Origin: a virus
DNA length: 64,000 nucleotides
Direction: 5' to 3' (one strand)
Virus record (IMG/VR): IMGVR_UViG_3300031841_003468
Location: 89,712-153,711 of that record
Below, piece after piece: positions 26,943 to 36,129 of the stretch. The position numbers were made by a program, and so were the translations under genes. The notes beneath the pieces are model-generated. The model saw only the letters and a list, made by a program, of their open reading frames with translations, made no database searches and was not told the DNA's origin. Within the stretch, counting starts at the first letter, position 1; every line of letters begins with the position of its first letter.

Positions 26943-27079
26943 TAGCGGATAAGTAGAATAGCAATAAAGACTTTTTATAGCGATAGCTAGATTTACAGAT
27001 AAATATATAGGATAGAATTTGTCTAGCAAGTAATATTAAGTCATGATTAGGGATAATAGGAAGGAACTTTTTTTTAGCT
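26943..27079 (+). other. Intergenic gap before first chaperone-like gene
   Basis: 137 bases with no copy of the TTGTGTA element. It holds only a weak stem (GCAATAAA...TTTATAGC, near 26960-26980) without a T tract, and an AGGAAGGA far (about 15 bases) from ATG 27080, separated by a run of eight T. That spacing is unusually long and may reduce translation of the chaperone-like gene. Confidence 0.5.
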
Positions 27080-28129
27080 ATGGAACAAGAGCAAAAAGAA
27101 GCTATAACTTACAGGATAATTTCTGGCGAATTTAGATTTCGTTACGGTGACATGCGTCTCAAGGTGATTGAGCCAGACAGTTCATTGATGTATGAAGCCA
27201 GCGAAATATATAAAGAAGCATTTGAAGATGCTTATCTACAGGGTCTCTATACCGAGCAAGAAAGACTTGATCTTCTGCTAAAGAACAATCTATGGTCTCC
27301 TCTTGACGATAAACATGCAGAATCTCTCTCTAAAGAAATTGATGATCTTAAGGTAGAATGTTTTAAGAACTTTTGGAACAAAAGAGAGCTTAGAGGATTT
27401 AAAAACTCTCTTAGAAGAAAAGAAAAAGAGTGGCAGGAAGCCCTTATGAAAAAACATCAGTTTTCCGATGTTAGTATTTCTGGCTACGCATCTGCCGCCA
27501 AATGGACTTATATAATTAGTAATTCAACATATCATATGAATGATGAAAAGTGTTTGTTTGAAAACGTAACACTTCCAAAAGTAGTTCAAACATATCAGTC
27601 CAATAAAATAAAAGACTCCGAAATAAGAGAGTGTGCAAGATCTACTCCTTGGAGCGGAATGTGGGGTGCGGCTAACCGAGAAGGCTCTTTGTTCGGAAAA
27701 CCCACAGCTACCCTAACAAGAGAGCAGCTACTTATATGTCAGTATTCTAGAATGTATGATGGAATATATGAAAACCCGGATGCTCCTGATGATAAAATAA
27801 TTGAAGACGATGACGCATTAGACGGATGGATGATATCCGAAAGAAAGAAACGAAAAGAAGAAAAAGCCAAAAGCGAAGCAGAGCAAATGATTGGAAATAG
27901 TAAAATTTCCGGTGCCGGAGAAGTCTTTGTAATGGCAGACTCAATAGAAGAAAGAGAAAAGATTATGTCTCTTAATTCAGCTGAGTCTAAAAATATCATT
28001 GCCGAAAGGAATGCAAGATTAGAACAGGAAGGATCTCTGGTTGATGCCCAACTTCCAGATGTCCAGCGGGATTTGCTGGTTCAGCAAAACGAAGCATTTA
28101 TATCAAATATGGGCGGTAACAAAACTTAA
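27080..28129 (+). CDS. Tail assembly chaperone-like protein A
   Basis: 349 residues between tail tube and tape measure, the position of tail assembly chaperones. N-terminal part (residues 26-80) has LKVIEPDSSLMYEA and LYTEQERLDLLLKNNLWSP, which aligns with the N-terminus of the 290-residue protein at 28505 (VKVISPNAKAVRDG, LLRQKLGEYMEEQGLWDE); further similarity continues to about residue 140. Residues 260-349 are charged and helical. No frameshift site is seen; in other siphoviruses two chaperones come from one frameshifted gene, here there are paralogues. Function inferred. Confidence 0.55.
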   Translation: MEQEQKEAITYRIISGEFRFRYGDMRLKVIEPDSSLMYEASEIYKEAFEDAYLQGLYTEQERLDLLLKNNLWSPLDDKHAESLSKEIDDLKVECFKNFWNKRELRGFKNSLRRKEKEWQEALMKKHQFSDVSISGYASAAKWTYIISNSTYHMNDEKCLFENVTLPKVVQTYQSNKIKDSEIRECARSTPWSGMWGAANREGSLFGKPTATLTREQLLICQYSRMYDGIYENPDAPDDKIIEDDDALDGWMISERKKRKEEKAKSEAEQMIGNSKISGAGEVFVMADSIEEREKIMSLNSAESKNIIAERNARLEQEGSLVDAQLPDVQRDLLVQQNEAFISNMGGNKT

Positions 28130-28145
28130 TTTTAAGGAAAATTAG

Positions 28146-28502
28146 ATGGACAATTTTAATGATCTATTAAAGCAGTCTCTCGACTACAAGCAGAAGAGAG
28201 ATAGCAGGTATAAGGAGGTCTCTAAAGATCGCCTTTGTAAGATCGCTAAAAAGAAAGTTCAAACAACTATGATTGGCTCTCTTTCTAGCATCGAAAAACA
28301 TTTAGGATTTTTATGGGGTCACGGCGAAGCCGTTGAGGACTTAACCCCAGAACAGGCTGCAGTCAGGGCACTATTTGAAGAAGCACGAGCAGAAATTCTT
28401 GATCGTGGTAATACTCAAATCAGAAATCTAGAAACTGAGCTTGTTAACTACGATATAACTTGGAATAAACAAACTACTAATCTAAGAATGAAGGACAACT
28501 AA
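28146..28502 (+). CDS. Small helical protein between chaperones
   Basis: 118 residues, highly charged and helical, with IEKHLGFLWGHGEAVEDLTPEQ in the middle and a helix-rich end. Not recognised. It lies between two paralogous chaperone-like genes with 16-base and 2-base gaps, and has AAGGAA before its ATG. Inference: it assists tail assembly with its neighbours. Confidence 0.5.
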   Translation: MDNFNDLLKQSLDYKQKRDSRYKEVSKDRLCKIAKKKVQTTMIGSLSSIEKHLGFLWGHGEAVEDLTPEQAAVRALFEEARAEILDRGNTQIRNLETELVNYDITWNKQTTNLRMKDN

Positions 28503-28504
28503 AA

Positions 28505-29377
28505 ATGGAACGTATTATAAAAAGTGTAAGCCTAGAAGGAAATGAAGTATCTGTCAAGGTTATCTCCCCCAATGCTAAAGCAGTTAGAGATGGACAGGCA
28601 GCATACAATAAAGTATTTAGAGAGTCTCTAGAAAACGGTTCTTTATTGCGTCAAAAGCTTGGCGAATACATGGAAGAGCAGGGACTATGGGACGAAGCCA
28701 AAGAACTGAAATACGCTGAAATTATGCAAGCTATTGCTCAAGATGAAGAGACACTACAGTCTGGTGGTATTCCTTTGTCCGAAGCTAAAGAAATTGCATT
28801 TGGACTTAAAGCAAAAAGAGCACAGTTCACCGAACTTATTTCTGAAAGAAATCAGCTAGACGCTATGACCGCAGAAGGAACAGCAGACAATGCTCGTTTT
28901 AACTCTTTGGTTGTTTCTTGTGTGCTAAATCTTTCTGGTGGTCAAATTTGGAATAGTATTGAAGATTATGACTTAGAAGCAAATGAGCCTTGGGCTGTCG
29001 AAGCTGCAAGTGCTTTAGCTAACATGATTTATGGTATTGATGAAAATTATGACCAGACTAGAGTTGAGCATAAATTTTTAGTTGAATATAAATTCACCGA
29101 CGAAAAAGGTAGACGCATTAATGAAGAAGGCCATCTTGTAGACAATGAGGGTCGTCTAATTAATGAAGAAAACCATTATATTAAATATGATGATGAAGGT
29201 AATGAAATTAGAATTACCAAAGACGGTGAAGAAATGGACGAAAATGGAAATGTAGTCACAAAATTTTCTCCATTTTTAGATGATTCTGGAAAACCAGTTA
29301 CTCCTCCTTCTGAAGAAGAAAAGGAAGAGCCAAAAAAACCTGCCAGAAGAACACGAAAATCTACGGCAAAAAGCTAA
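28505..29377 (+). CDS. Tail assembly chaperone-like protein B
   Basis: 290 residues. The N-terminal half is the paralogue of the 27080 product. Residues about 200-250 contain repeated short units around INEEGHLVDNEGRLINEEN and DEGNEIRITKDGEEMDENG, looking like a small beta-solenoid or EF-hand-free acidic repeat. The C-terminal tail is Lys/Pro-rich (KPARRTRKST). Directly upstream of the tape measure unit, as expected for chaperones that bind the tape measure. Function inferred from position and the shared domain. Confidence 0.55.
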   Translation: MERIIKSVSLEGNEVSVKVISPNAKAVRDGQAAYNKVFRESLENGSLLRQKLGEYMEEQGLWDEAKELKYAEIMQAIAQDEETLQSGGIPLSEAKEIAFGLKAKRAQFTELISERNQLDAMTAEGTADNARFNSLVVSCVLNLSGGQIWNSIEDYDLEANEPWAVEAASALANMIYGIDENYDQTRVEHKFLVEYKFTDEKGRRINEEGHLVDNEGRLINEENHYIKYDDEGNEIRITKDGEEMDENGNVVTKFSPFLDDSGKPVTPPSEEEKEEPKKPARRTRKSTAKS

Positions 29378-29380
29378 TTT

Positions 29381-29394
29381 TTGTGTAATTATAG
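29381..29394 (+). promoter_or_regulatory. Late-promoter-like element 5
   Basis: TTGTGTAATTATAG just after the 28505 gene. The variant of the consensus is the least similar of the six. The hairpin at 29424 lies downstream of it and upstream of the tape measure start. Confidence 0.5.
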
Positions 29395-29423
29395 GTAGGG
29401 TAAGCTCTACAAACGGTTAGTGC

Positions 29424-29485
29424 AAGGTATGCGGATAGTGTTTAAGATAACAATGTATTACTCACTATTCGTATACCTTTTTTTT
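29424..29485 (+). terminator. Strong hairpin and T tract before the tape measure gene
   Basis: 17-bp stem (arms 29424-29440 and 29463-29479) with two G.U wobbles and no mismatches, a 22-base loop, then eight T (29478-29485). The wobble pairs are compatible with the plus-strand RNA only, so this is a plus-strand RNA element. It looks like a full rho-independent terminator, yet it lies after promoter-like element 5 and 22 bases before the tape measure start. See findings. Confidence 0.75.
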
Positions 29486-29507
29486 GAAAAAATGGACTTA
29501 GGAAAGT

Positions 29508-32500
29508 ATGTCGTTTAACCTAACCGCACACCTACAGGTTCAGGCTCCTAATCTTAGACCTGTCATTACTCAAATGCGTCAGCAGCTAGCTAATGCAGGT
29601 AATGTACAAATTAATCCAGTTTCTCCTCAAACTGCAGCCAACGTCGCTCAGGTTGGTAAGCAAGCACAAGCCGCAGGAAAGCACCTAAAAAATGCTGCTC
29701 ATGCAGGCAGGGGCTTTGCCGGATCTTTAATGGAAAGTGTCAAGCGTGCTGCTGGTCTTAGTATTGCACTGGGTACAATTATTGCGTTGCAAAGAGCCAT
29801 TACAGACGGTTTTGCTGCAGCATTTAAGTTTGAAAGAGAACTAGCTAGATTACAACAGGTTACTGGCAAAACAAAGGCTCAGTTAGGTGGGTTAACCGAG
29901 GAAGTTCGTAGGCTAGCAAAAACCTTTGGTACATCTTCTGAAGAGTTACTAACGGTATCTAGAACATTAGCACAAGCAGGCTTCTCCGCTGAAACAACTA
30001 AAAGATTGCTAGACACATTAGCAAAGACTGATGTTGCAGCTACATTTGATAGCATTGAAGACTCTGCCGAAGGTATGATCGCATTACTAAATCAGTTTGG
30101 TAGAGATATTGTTGGTGCTGCACAAAAAGCAGATTTTGCAAGAAGTGTATTTGAAAAGATTAATGTTGTATCTAAAAGTTTTGCTGTTGAATCTGCCGAC
30201 TTAATTACAGTTATTAGACGTGCTGGTTCTGTATTCAAAGAAGCTGGTGGTAGTGTTGACGAACTATTAGCAGCCTTTACTTCTGTTCGTTCTGCTACCC
30301 GTGAATCTGCAGAAAGTATTGCAGTTGGTTTTAGAACCATTTTTACTCGTATCCAAAGAGTTGAAACTATTGATCAGCTTAGATCTCTTGGTATTGCCCT
30401 GCAGGATGCTGAAGGTAAGTTTATTGGGCCACTTCAGGCTGTTGAGAAACTTGCTCGTGCATTAGATACTCTTGACCCTAGAGACGCTAGATTTTCAGCT
30501 ATTGTTGAAGAGCTTGGTGGTTTCCGTCAGGTTTCTAAGGTTATTCCATTAATTAAAAACTATGCTGTTACACAAGAAGCATTAAACCTTCAGAAAAAAG
30601 CTGATGCTAGTTTGACTAAAGATGCAGCTTATGCGACTGCAACATATGCACAAAGAATGCAACAGTTAAAAGAGACCTTTCTAGATCTCATAAACAATAT
30701 GGTGGGAAGCAAGGGCTTTAAAGATATAGCAGATGACGTTTTAACGCTAGCTAAATCATTAGCATCAGTCATTGAAAGAATGGGTAAATTCTTGCCAATG
30801 CTTGCAGCATTAGGTACTGTTGGTGGTTTTAAATTATTAGGGGGTATGATTAAGGGCGGTAGAGGTTATGCCACTGGCGGTAAAGTACATGCTTTCAATA
30901 GTGGCGGTTTTGTGCCGGGCACTGGAAACACAGATAGTGTCAATGCTGTTTTGACTCCGGGCGAATATGTTCTTAGAAAAAGTGCTGTTAAAAACTTACA
31001 GGCCAACGGTGTTGACCTTAATTCTATGAATAGATACTCTGGTGGTGGTAGAGTAGGCTATGCTGTATTAGGTAAAAAAAATAAGGCAACATCATCTTCA
31101 TATAGTTTGGGAAATCAGCTTCCAACTGAAAGCGGAGCAAGAAAAAACATAGCCTCAGCCGCAGCTAAGAAAAAGGTTTCTGAGGCACAAGCAAATAAAG
31201 CTTGGCAAAGAGCTGTCCCTAAAACCATGAAAAACTTTAGTATTACCTTTGCTGGCCCCAAGGGTAGTCCTACTATGTCGGAAGATTTTACCGAAGCGGT
31301 AGAAAGTTCTTATCTTAATGCTATTAGTGCAGCGTCAAAGTCAGTTGGTGAACCATTTGGCTTAAAGGGCACAGATATTACAAAAGGCAATAGAGCAAGA
31401 GTACTAAAAGGTCTTAACGATGCTACTATTGGTAACTTGTTTGAACAGACTTTAACAAATCTTAGTGGTAATAGATATGATAAGAACCCTAATCCTCGTG
31501 CAGCTTATGACCTACCAAAAGGTCTTGGAAATGCAGGTAAATTATTCCCAGAGCTAAAAGCATTTACACCTGTTGAAGCTAAAGCTACAATGCAGGCTGC
31601 AGGTAAAAAGAATGACAGAATTAAAAAATGGGCCAACTATCTTGGTGAAAAAGTCTCTGCAAGAAAGATCGAAAGAGAAATTGACAGAGGAGCCAAGAAG
31701 AAATCGCAACAGGGCACACAGGTCGCAGCAGGTCGTAGTAAATTTACTACACATCAGGCTGGCACCTTTAAGATGCCGAAGATTACAACATCCTCAAGGG
31801 GCGGTCTGATCAGCAGGTTCTCTAGAGGTGGTCAAAACACAGATAGTGTACCCGCTAAAGTAATGCCGGGTGAGTTTATCATCAATAAGAAGTCTGCTTC
31901 TGCGATTGGCATGGCCAACCTAGAAAAGATGAACCAGTCTGGAAAACCTTTACACTTTGCTAAGGGTGGTGCGGTTCCGGGTGCTCAGATTAAGAGATAT
32001 TCCGGCGGTGGCGGCGTTGCAGGTAATTTCGGCACGTTAGCTCTTTTGGGGCTTCCTATAGCTATGTCGAGCATGACAAAAGCACTAGAAAAAGCAACTG
32101 AGGAAACCAAGGCATTTGTCAATGAGTTTATGGCATGGATTCCTATAATCGGTCTTGCTGCCTATATAACAAACAATCTTGTTGCCTCATTCACCGCACT
32201 AGATGCTGCTGCTAAAAAACGTGCCGCTGAGGAAGCTGGCGGCGGGATGATCGCCGGAGGTGCCATTGGAGGGGCTATTACGGGTGCTGTAACAGGTGGC
32301 TTTATTGCTGCTGCACACGAAGCTGCTCGTGCTGCCGAAAGATTTACCAAACTTAATAATGCTGCTGATGCGGCCTCTAAAGGTGTTAAGGCATTTACTG
32401 AAGCACTAAGAACTGGTTCAGAAAGAGCACCAAATAGAGAAAGATATATAAATCAGGTTCAAAGAGCCGCAGCAGCCAGAGCTAAAACAACAAGACAAGA

Positions 32501-35500
32501 GTATGTTGATGATAGAAGTTTTGGGGATATGGCATACCAAGTCGGTGGGGCCATTGTTGGTGCTATTGGTGGTGGTATTCAGGGTGCGGCAATGACTTCA
32601 GGTACTGGTGTTGGTGCTATTGGTGGTGCCACTGTTGGTGCTGGACTTGGTGCATATGGTGGATACACCGCTGCGAGTGCTGACATCCAAGAAGACAGAG
32701 CAAGTTATATTGATAGCATTGCTGGAGTAGATGGGCTAAGGTCTGATCTAGATTCAGCCGAAGCAGTTATAGCTAACAATATACGTCTTGCTGCTGCGGC
32801 AGAAGCATTCGGTGCAGCATTGTTTGACACAACAAAAGCACTTCAAAAATATGATGAAGTCCAAGAAAATAGAACAAGACAAGAAAAAGAGCTTGGCGGC
32901 ACAGGGTTCACTAATGAACAAAAACTAAGTCAAGCCCAGTCAGACTTTGATAGCCTACAGCAAGCAAGACAAGGTAATAAAGCTGAAGTTGCTAGAGCAC
33001 AACAAAGACTAGAACAAACACGTCTAGAAATGTATAGGCAAGCTGACTTACTAGATGAAGATGGAAATCTCGCTGCTAATGCTAGTGATAAAGATCTAGA
33101 TGAAGGAGCACAGGCTCAATTAAAAGAGCAGCAACAACTTCTGGATGACCTAAATTCCAACTACGATGCTTTAGATAAAAAACTTGCTGAAGCTAATATG
33201 AGAACACTTGAGTTTACTCAAGGGTTAGTGACAGAAGGTGTTAAGGCTGGTAAAGGCTTTAAAGAAATCTTCGATAGTAGCGACTATGAAGATGCACTAA
33301 AGAGATATGCACAACAGCTAAGAGACAGAGGCTTTGAAGAATCAGAAGTTCAGGCTTCCCTGCAAAGAGTAAGAAAAGGCCACCAAGAACAATACAAAGA
33401 GTCTGTTAAGCTAAGAAATGAATCACTAAAACGCATAGCTATAGAGAAAAAATTTAGAGCCACAGTAGATAGTTCTATTAGAGCACTAACTGGAATAGCT
33501 CAGGTTAATGTTATATTCAAAGAAATGGCCAACGCTGCAAAAGGTCTAGTTGGAGCACTTTCTGGAACTGGGTCGCTAATATCTGGAGGTGGTTTCTCAA
33601 AGGTATTATTAGATCAGTTTGGCAAATCTATTCAGACTGCTAATGTAGGCCAAATGTTACAAAACCTTCTCGGAAGAAGCTTCGGAGAAGGCGGTGCTTA
33701 CTACATGGCTGGTGAGTTTAATAAGATCAATACTGCGATGGCTAGATTGCCTCAGGCACTAGAAAGACTTAAGGTTGCAGCTAAAGGTATTACTGCAGAA
33801 GAATTTAAGGGCATGAAACCTCAAGAGATTGTTGATAAAATCTTGGGTGAAAGCGGTCTTACATCGGGTTCTATTGGTAAAGTATTATTTGATAGAATTA
33901 GAGAAACTATTAGTCAGGCTTATGTTGCTGGTGCCGATAGTCCAGACTTCTCAGCAGTACAAAATATGATTAAAGAGCTTGGTGAAAATGCCAAGAAGTT
34001 TATTAGTGAAGTTGTTAATCTTCAGCAGGGCTACACTCAAGCTCACGGTGCTGTTGTTCAAGCTATTTATAAGGCTGGCGATGCAGTCCGCAACGCAACA
34101 GCTCAGGTTTTCTCTAATATAATTAAGAATAGAGATAGATTAGATGCTGCAAGAGGAACTGATCGTGGTCTTGGCAATAGAGTAAGAGAAAGAAGCCAAG
34201 CCTTTGCAGGAACTTATGGTACTACTAACATTAATTCTATCGTTGCTCGTGGTGCTGCGGCTAGACGTGGTTTAGCAAGCAATTATGCTCAGGGTGTTGG
34301 TGCAGGTGCAACCTTTGACTTTGATACAATTAGAAAGCTAAATACAGAAAACGCTGCATATCAAGCTGAAATAAGAAAAACAAAACAAGCACTTAAAGAT
34401 TACAGCTCAGTATTAGATCAAAATGCAAACGATATTGTAAAATCTGTAGAAAAAGAAAAGGCTGCTAGAGCATCAATTCAATCTGCAATTAAAGACTTTA
34501 CTTTTGCAGACAATGAAGGTAGAAAACAAATCGCTCAGTCTTACACTGCATTAAATCAAGCATTAAGTGCTGGTAGCATTGAGGCTATTCCAGATTCAAT
34601 GCGTGGTGCAGTTGGTTCGTTATTAGATCAGTTCAAAGATGTACAGATCGCTGGCGGCTTAACTGGAGATCAAATTTCCAAAGGCTTCCAAGTTCAAACC
34701 CTAGATAGACTAATTAAGTCTCAGGGTGGAGCAGGTGTAACACACGATCAGATTAAACAGATCTACGAATCTACTACTAAAGAAGATCAGCTAATTAAGG
34801 GTCTTGAAAACCTCGCTAAAGAACAGCAGCGAGTTGACATGCTGAACCTAGAGTTTGAAAGACAGAATATTGATATTCTAAAGCAGACTCTAACTCAGCT
34901 AAATACTCAGTTCTTAGGAAGCTTAAATGCTATATTTAATAACTACTTTGGTGACAACGCTGGTGTAGCTGGCGGTGGCCCACAGTTTAACAATGCTGGT
35001 GGCAAGATCTTCTCCAGTATATTCCAGTCTCGTGGCAGTGACACTGTTCCTGCTATGTTGACTCCGGGCGAGTTTGTTATGAATACAAGGGCTGTAAAGA
35101 ACATCGGCCTTGGTACACTACAAGCCATGAATAATGGTACTCAGTACTTTAATGAAGGTGGTGCTGTTCAGGTTGCTGACGGTAAAGGTTCTGCACTTAG
35201 CATGGCACGTTACATTGGTAACAATCCTAAGTTAATGCGTAGGTTTGGATATAAAGGTAAAGATGACCTGAAGACTCTAAAGGAATCTAATAATGTTCTT
35301 GACATTCTACGTGCTGCAGATGATCCTATAAATGGCCCAATCGGAACATTATACAGATCATTAAACATCATGAAAAAGTTTAGTGACGCTGGACTATTTA
35401 AGACACTAAACGGTCGTGCTGTACAGTTTGACACAACATCTCCTAAATCATTATATAACAACTTCCTTAAGGAATGGGGAACAGTTGGTGGAAACTATAA

Positions 35501-36098
35501 TGCAATCGGCATTATTGGAAGCATATTACCACAGGCTTTATTAGCATTTGATGCTGTCTCTGGTGCTGTACAAGACTTTATGGCTGGTGGGCCGGGTGGC
35601 TATAATATGCGTCATGGCGATGAAAAATACATGAAAAAACTTAAGGCTCAATACAGAAATCGTGGTGGTATGATTAATCGTGCTGACACAGTTCCTGCGA
35701 TGCTGTCTAAGGGCGAATTTGTAATGAGCAAAAGTGCTGTTAACAAGCATGGTGGAAACTTCTTAAATGCCTTAAACAATGGCAAGGTTTCTGGCTTTTA
35801 TGACGGTGGAAACGTTGGTAGTGTTGCAAGAAGTGGCACTGGTGGATATAATAGTGGTGGAGGACTAGATGCATCTGGCTTAGCTAGAGAATTTGATAAT
35901 TTAGGCCAAAAACTACAGGGTGTAGCGGATGCACTTGATGGACTAACTATTAAGCACACTGTGACAATGGATGGTTCAATGACTATTGGTGGATTTGACA
36001 GCAAGACTATTGCCAAGGCAGTAAAGAATGAAGTTGAAGACCTAGTAGTTAAAGAAGTAAAAGAACGAATGGGCAAACGAGGCTTTAGGGCTGGGTAA
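29508..36098 (+). CDS. Tape measure protein
   Basis: 2196 residues; sets tail length and is threaded through the tube. N-terminal TP901-type domain (about 100-230: FERELARLQQVTGKTKAQLG and FGTSSEELLTVSRTLAQAGF). Four copies of the S/D-T-D-S-V-P-A-x-L-x-P-G-E-F-V-M motif, at about 30915-31000, 31830-31910, 35030-35100 and 35680-35750, are usual in such proteins. Glycine-zipper hydrophobic segments at about 905-940 and 1010-1060 are candidate membrane segments. Residues about 540-720 hold an unusual PD-(D/E)XK-like pattern (see findings). The rest is long helical coiled coil. AGGAAAG before the ATG. Confidence 0.9.
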   Translation: MSFNLTAHLQVQAPNLRPVITQMRQQLANAGNVQINPVSPQTAANVAQVGKQAQAAGKHLKNAAHAGRGFAGSLMESVKRAAGLSIALGTIIALQRAITDGFAAAFKFERELARLQQVTGKTKAQLGGLTEEVRRLAKTFGTSSEELLTVSRTLAQAGFSAETTKRLLDTLAKTDVAATFDSIEDSAEGMIALLNQFGRDIVGAAQKADFARSVFEKINVVSKSFAVESADLITVIRRAGSVFKEAGGSVDELLAAFTSVRSATRESAESIAVGFRTIFTRIQRVETIDQLRSLGIALQDAEGKFIGPLQAVEKLARALDTLDPRDARFSAIVEELGGFRQVSKVIPLIKNYAVTQEALNLQKKADASLTKDAAYATATYAQRMQQLKETFLDLINNMVGSKGFKDIADDVLTLAKSLASVIERMGKFLPMLAALGTVGGFKLLGGMIKGGRGYATGGKVHAFNSGGFVPGTGNTDSVNAVLTPGEYVLRKSAVKNLQANGVDLNSMNRYSGGGRVGYAVLGKKNKATSSSYSLGNQLPTESGARKNIASAAAKKKVSEAQANKAWQRAVPKTMKNFSITFAGPKGSPTMSEDFTEAVESSYLNAISAASKSVGEPFGLKGTDITKGNRARVLKGLNDATIGNLFEQTLTNLSGNRYDKNPNPRAAYDLPKGLGNAGKLFPELKAFTPVEAKATMQAAGKKNDRIKKWANYLGEKVSARKIEREIDRGAKKKSQQGTQVAAGRSKFTTHQAGTFKMPKITTSSRGGLISRFSRGGQNTDSVPAKVMPGEFIINKKSASAIGMANLEKMNQSGKPLHFAKGGAVPGAQIKRYSGGGGVAGNFGTLALLGLPIAMSSMTKALEKATEETKAFVNEFMAWIPIIGLAAYITNNLVASFTALDAAAKKRAAEEAGGGMIAGGAIGGAITGAVTGGFIAAAHEAARAAERFTKLNNAADAASKGVKAFTEALRTGSERAPNRERYINQVQRAAAARAKTTRQEYVDDRSFGDMAYQVGGAIVGAIGGGIQGAAMTSGTGVGAIGGATVGAGLGAYGGYTAASADIQEDRASYIDSIAGVDGLRSDLDSAEAVIANNIRLAAAAEAFGAALFDTTKALQKYDEVQENRTRQEKELGGTGFTNEQKLSQAQSDFDSLQQARQGNKAEVARAQQRLEQTRLEMYRQADLLDEDGNLAANASDKDLDEGAQAQLKEQQQLLDDLNSNYDALDKKLAEANMRTLEFTQGLVTEGVKAGKGFKEIFDSSDYEDALKRYAQQLRDRGFEESEVQASLQRVRKGHQEQYKESVKLRNESLKRIAIEKKFRATVDSSIRALTGIAQVNVIFKEMANAAKGLVGALSGTGSLISGGGFSKVLLDQFGKSIQTANVGQMLQNLLGRSFGEGGAYYMAGEFNKINTAMARLPQALERLKVAAKGITAEEFKGMKPQEIVDKILGESGLTSGSIGKVLFDRIRETISQAYVAGADSPDFSAVQNMIKELGENAKKFISEVVNLQQGYTQAHGAVVQAIYKAGDAVRNATAQVFSNIIKNRDRLDAARGTDRGLGNRVRERSQAFAGTYGTTNINSIVARGAAARRGLASNYAQGVGAGATFDFDTIRKLNTENAAYQAEIRKTKQALKDYSSVLDQNANDIVKSVEKEKAARASIQSAIKDFTFADNEGRKQIAQSYTALNQALSAGSIEAIPDSMRGAVGSLLDQFKDVQIAGGLTGDQISKGFQVQTLDRLIKSQGGAGVTHDQIKQIYESTTKEDQLIKGLENLAKEQQRVDMLNLEFERQNIDILKQTLTQLNTQFLGSLNAIFNNYFGDNAGVAGGGPQFNNAGGKIFSSIFQSRGSDTVPAMLTPGEFVMNTRAVKNIGLGTLQAMNNGTQYFNEGGAVQVADGKGSALSMARYIGNNPKLMRRFGYKGKDDLKTLKESNNVLDILRAADDPINGPIGTLYRSLNIMKKFSDAGLFKTLNGRAVQFDTTSPKSLYNNFLKEWGTVGGNYNAIGIIGSILPQALLAFDAVSGAVQDFMAGGPGGYNMRHGDEKYMKKLKAQYRNRGGMINRADTVPAMLSKGEFVMSKSAVNKHGGNFLNALNNGKVSGFYDGGNVGSVARSGTGGYNSGGGLDASGLAREFDNLGQKLQGVADALDGLTIKHTVTMDGSMTIGGFDSKTIAKAVKNEVEDLVVKEVKERMGKRGFRAG

Positions 36099-36129
36099 GA
36101 GAGTAAAAGAGTTTTTGGACTAAGGAAAT

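Noticed and set aside
27062-27080. T8 run as a frameshift site before the chaperone-like gene
   Set aside because: It lies outside any overlapping reading frames; the upstream tube gene ended 120 bases earlier.
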